Below are positions 61,320 through 64,000 of a stretch of DNA of 64,000 nucleotides, in pieces. Location: contig CAVZKY010000037.1 in assembly GCA_963775825.1 (NCBI GenBank), positions 124,001 through 188,000 on the forward strand, in the 5' to 3' direction. Every line of letters starts with the position of its first letter. The first letter of the stretch is position 1. The translations under genes and the position numbers were made by a program. Source of the DNA: Bog-532 sp963775825. GTDB taxonomy: Bacteria; Actinomycetota; Actinomycetes; Streptosporangiales; Streptosporangiaceae. Under the pieces are notes generated by a model. The model was not told where the DNA came from and did not search any database. It worked only from the letters and a program-made list of their open reading frames with translations.

Positions 61320-62108
61320 CTACCGGCGGGACAGGCCGTCCAGGCGGGCCATCTCGTCGTCGCTCAGCGAGAAGTCGAACAGCGCGACGTTGGCCGCGAT
61401 ACGTTCCGGATCAGCCGATTTCGGGATCACCGGAATCCCGTGCTGGAGGTGCCAGCGCAGCACGACCTGGGCTGGGGTCATCGAGTGCTGCTCGGCCACC
61501 TCGACGAGGGTCTTGTCGCGGAGGTTGGTGCCCTTGAGCGAGCTGTATCCCTCCACGATGACCCCCCGTTCCCGCATCGCGGCCAGCAGTTTGGGGTCGT
61601 ACTGGGGCAGGCTCCACGGGATCTGGTTGATGGGCGGCCCTTCGCCGCTGGCGCGGATCAGCTCATCGATCTGCGCGGGGCTGTAGTTGCTGACCCCCAC
61701 CGCCCGGGCCAGTCCCGCGGTCCGCACAGCGAGGAACTGCTCCCACACGCGCAGGGAGGCCGAGCCGCGCGGCGGCCAGTGGATCAGCCACAGGTCGACG
61801 TAGTCCGTGCCCAGCGCGCGCAGGCTCGCGTCGAGCGTGGCGCGCTCTCGGCCGGCGTTTTCCGGGGCCAGCTTCGTGGTGATGAAGACGTCATGCCGAT
61901 CGAGGCCGCTGTCATGTACCGCGCGGCCGACTTCCGTCTCGTTCCGGTACATGGTCGCCGTGTCGATGTGGCGGTAGCCGGTCTCCAGCGCAAAACGGAT
62001 GGCCTCGTACGCCTGCTGCCCGCGCAGCCGCCACGTGCCGAACCCCACCATCGGCATGGTCACCCCACGGCCCAGGTCCACGCCGGTGTCCAGACGAATA
62101 TCTGTCAT
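61320..62108 (-). CDS. Aldo/keto reductase (2,5-diketo-gluconate reductase-like)
   Basis: 262 residues. MPMVGFGTWRL, RHIDTATMYRNETEVG (Asp, Tyr), FITTKLAPE (Lys), LWLIHWPP (His) and IPVIPKSADPERIAAN are the AKR family motifs in the DkgA/AKR5 arrangement. NADPH-dependent carbonyl reductase; physiological substrate unknown. ATG 62108 overlaps no neighbour. Its end is 233 bp from the ssb start, a gap without recognisable features. Confidence 0.92.
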   Translation of the reverse strand: MTDIRLDTGVDLGRGVTMPMVGFGTWRLRGQQAYEAIRFALETGYRHIDTATMYRNETEVGRAVHDSGLDRHDVFITTKLAPENAGRERATLDASLRALGTDYVDLWLIHWPPRGSASLRVWEQFLAVRTAGLARAVGVSNYSPAQIDELIRASGEGPPINQIPWSLPQYDPKLLAAMRERGVIVEGYSSLKGTNLRDKTLVEVAEQHSMTPAQVVLRWHLQHGIPVIPKSADPERIAANVALFDFSLSDDEMARLDGLSRR

Positions 62109-62360
62109 GGGCCAATTGTCCCAGCCGGGACGTGACCAGGCGGGACCGGGGAAGCAGAGCAGCGCTGAGGCCGGGCCGGGGAAGGACGGACTCTGGCCAA
62201 CCGGAGCAGCCGGGCGGCGGGGCGCGGGGAAGGGCCGGCTGGGGGCACCGGGGCGAAAGATCCCGGGGAGCCGGCCGAAACGAGACGCCGGGAAGCCGGG
62301 CCGCCCCGGGCCGGGAAATGAGCTGGCCAGAGCCAGGGGCGGCTGGTACGTTCACGGCTC

Positions 62361-62921
62361 GTGCGGCGAATCTCGGTGGTCGGTACCTCGGGCGTCGGCA
62401 AATCCAGGGTCGCCCGCCAGCTGGCCAGTAACCTCGGCGTGCCCTTCGTGGAGCTCGATGGCATCTACCACCAGCCCGGCTGGGCTCCGCTGGCCGCCGA
62501 GCAGTTCCGCCGCGAGGTAGGACAGCTGGCCGCGGGTGACGCCTGGGTGATCGACGGTAACTACAGCCTCGTCCGCCCCCTCGTCTGGGCCCGCGCCAAC
62601 ACCGTCGTCTGGCTGGACTTGCCCCGGCATGTGGTGATGCGCCAGGTCGTCTGGCGGACCCTGCGTCGCGTGACGTTCCGCACTGAGTTGTGGAACGGCA
62701 ACCGGGAGCGGTGGTCGAACCTGCTGAGCTGGGTTCCGGAGGAGTCCATCATCTCCTGGGCCTGGCACCGGCACGCGATCTACCGGGAGCGCTACAGCGC
62801 CGCGATGCGGGACCCGGCCAACGCGCACCTGCGCTTCGTGCGGCTGGGTGACCGTGCCGCCGTCCGGCGTTTCCTGGCCCAGACCGCTGCGGGCTTGTCC
62901 GCCGTCCGGCCGGACACCTGA
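62361..62921 (+). CDS. P-loop kinase-like protein (topology modulation/AAA type)
   Basis: 186 residues. Walker A GTSGVGKSRVA at about 8-18, then FVELDGIYHQPGW, WVIDGNY, and TVVWLDLPRHVVMRQVVWRTL. This set characterises FlaR/topology-modulation-type P-loop proteins that resemble adenylate or shikimate kinases; the substrate is unknown. Start GTG 62361 has no ribosome site, and may be leaderless. The neighbours are not functionally linked. Confidence 0.85.
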   Translation: MRRISVVGTSGVGKSRVARQLASNLGVPFVELDGIYHQPGWAPLAAEQFRREVGQLAAGDAWVIDGNYSLVRPLVWARANTVVWLDLPRHVVMRQVVWRTLRRVTFRTELWNGNRERWSNLLSWVPEESIISWAWHRHAIYRERYSAAMRDPANAHLRFVRLGDRAAVRRFLAQTAAGLSAVRPDT

Positions 62922-63004
62922 GCGACTGCCGCCGGGCCCCCCGCGAGGGAGGCCACTGAGGCCCCAGGGTGGGCCTCGCGAGGCAGCGGCAGGAACACCG
63001 GCGC

Positions 63005-63948
63005 TCAGGCGGCGACGAGCTCGGACGGTTCGGCGATGACGTCGACCAGGGCGCCGTTCCGCATGACGGTGATCGGGAGCGGCTTGCCGATGGCGTCGGC
63101 GAACATCAGCCGCTGCAGATCCTGAGCCGTCGCGACCGGGTGCCCGGCCGCCGACAGGAGCAGGTCACCAGGCCGCAGCCCGGCCCGGCTGGCGGGCGCA
63201 CCGGGGACCACTTCGGCCACCCGGAGCCCGTTGGGACGGCCGATCCGCTCCTGCCAGGGTGCCGCGAGCGGGGCAGGCACGGTAACCAGCCCCAGGTAGG
63301 CTCGCCGGACCCGGCCGTCACGCATCAGGGCGGAAACGATCCGGCGGGTGGTGGAGTTGATCGGCACCGCCATGCCCAGCCCGACTCCGGCCACCGCCGT
63401 GTTGACGCCGATCACCCGGGCGCCGGCGTCCGCGAGGGCGCCGCCGGAGTTACCGGGGTTGAGCGCGGCATCGGTCTGGATGACGTCCTCGATGAGCCGG
63501 GTGCCGCCGCGGCCACCCGCGGGCATGGATCTGCCCAGCGCGCTGACCACCCCCGCGGTCACCGAGCGGCCAGCCCGAGTGGGTTGCCGACCGCCACGAC
63601 CAGCTGCCCGACGACCAGATCGTCAGCCTCACCGAGCTCGGCAGGGGCCGGGGTAACCCCGGACGTGCGGAGCACGGCCAAATCGGACAGCGGGTCGGCG
63701 CCGACCACCCGGAACGGGACGGTGGTGCCGTCGGAAAACGAAGCCGTGCCGCCCTGCGCCCGCCCGACGACGTGCGCGTTGGTGAGCAGGAACCCGTCGC
63801 CGGTGAAAACGACTCCGGAGCCGAGGCTCTCCCCGGAGCCGCCGCGTCCATCCCGGGGCACGCGCAGGCTGGCTACCTTGGGCGTGAGCTTTTCGGCCAC
63901 GCCTGACACAACGAGCGAGTACGCGTCCAGTGGACGGTCTGCTGCCAT
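63005..63948 (-). pseudogene. HtrA-like serine protease with PDZ domain, one frameshift
   Basis: Two frames join into about 314 residues. Trypsin-like triad: His in LLTNAHVVG, Asp in DPLSDLAVLR, Ser in NPGNSGGAL; then a PDZ domain (NGLRVAEVVPGAPASRAGLRPGDLLLS). The frame changes at about 63570, right after VGNPLGLA, where GCTCGGTGA creates a stop; restoring one base gives SVTAGVVSALGRS as in all relatives. Lacks an N-terminal membrane anchor seen in many actinobacterial HtrA proteins, so it may act in the cytoplasm. Start ATG 63948 is decided by GGAGG five bases before it, rather than 63960. Confidence 0.82.
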
Positions 63949-64000
63949 GACCGCCTCCAAGTGCAGCTGATTACAGTATTACAAGGCAACAGACCGGCCC

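Overview
The window is high-GC DNA (about 70%) with dense genes and strong codon bias. Gene content points to an actinomycete (Actinomycetota): a TIGR03620-type F420-dependent oxidoreductase, DUF6325, DUF2252, a split cydAB/cydDC system, two very large LuxR (LAL/MalT-like) regulators, group II truncated haemoglobin, EttA and RNase J next to dapA. I cannot name the genus.

Layout. 0-6 kb is housekeeping: a partial membrane protein, bioB, a D-2-hydroxyacid dehydrogenase, then dapA > rnj > short-chain dehydrogenase on the minus strand. 7-9 kb holds DUF6325, a 54-residue protein with an internal duplication, a flavodoxin, and a small acidic protein. 9-20 kb has the two LAL regulators, an F420 oxidoreductase, an aldo/keto reductase, an HNH nuclease and a prolyl-oligopeptidase-type S9 peptidase. 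20-56 kb looks like one stress/energy island: cydA-cydB-GMC oxidoreductase, GH15 glucosidase with two DUF202 genes, a class II amidotransferase, a glutaminase remnant, glutamate decarboxylase, GH63 glucosidase > glgX, an antiporter remnant, a ClC channel, a SHOCT protein, a carboxymuconolactone-decarboxylase-like protein, membrane proteins, cydD-cydC-G6PD-like-ndh, an arylsulfatase with its formylglycine-generating enzyme, DUF2252 and a GAP-family membrane protein. 56-64 kb returns to general functions: trHbO, ettA, a GGDEF protein, ssb, an aldo/keto reductase, a P-loop kinase-like protein and an HtrA-like protease.

The main new observation is a shared palindrome, TCAYCC-N5-GGRTGA, with constant spacing. 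There are six exact and two near-exact copies, plus three weaker ones, nearly all in promoter gaps of the island genes. It ties acid defence, glycogen/glucoside breakdown, bd oxidase assembly, type II NADH dehydrogenase and sulfatase maturation into one putative regulon. The half-site GGRTGA resembles the MalT box (GGAKGA), so the two MalT-like regulators here are natural candidates; this is inference.

Other notable points: a 145-160 bp intergenic element present three times; two adjacent DUF202 genes with no ATG/GTG/TTG start; a diguanylate cyclase frame running without a stop into ettA; and single-base frameshifts in about nine otherwise well-conserved genes, which suggests indel errors in the assembly or unusually active gene decay.
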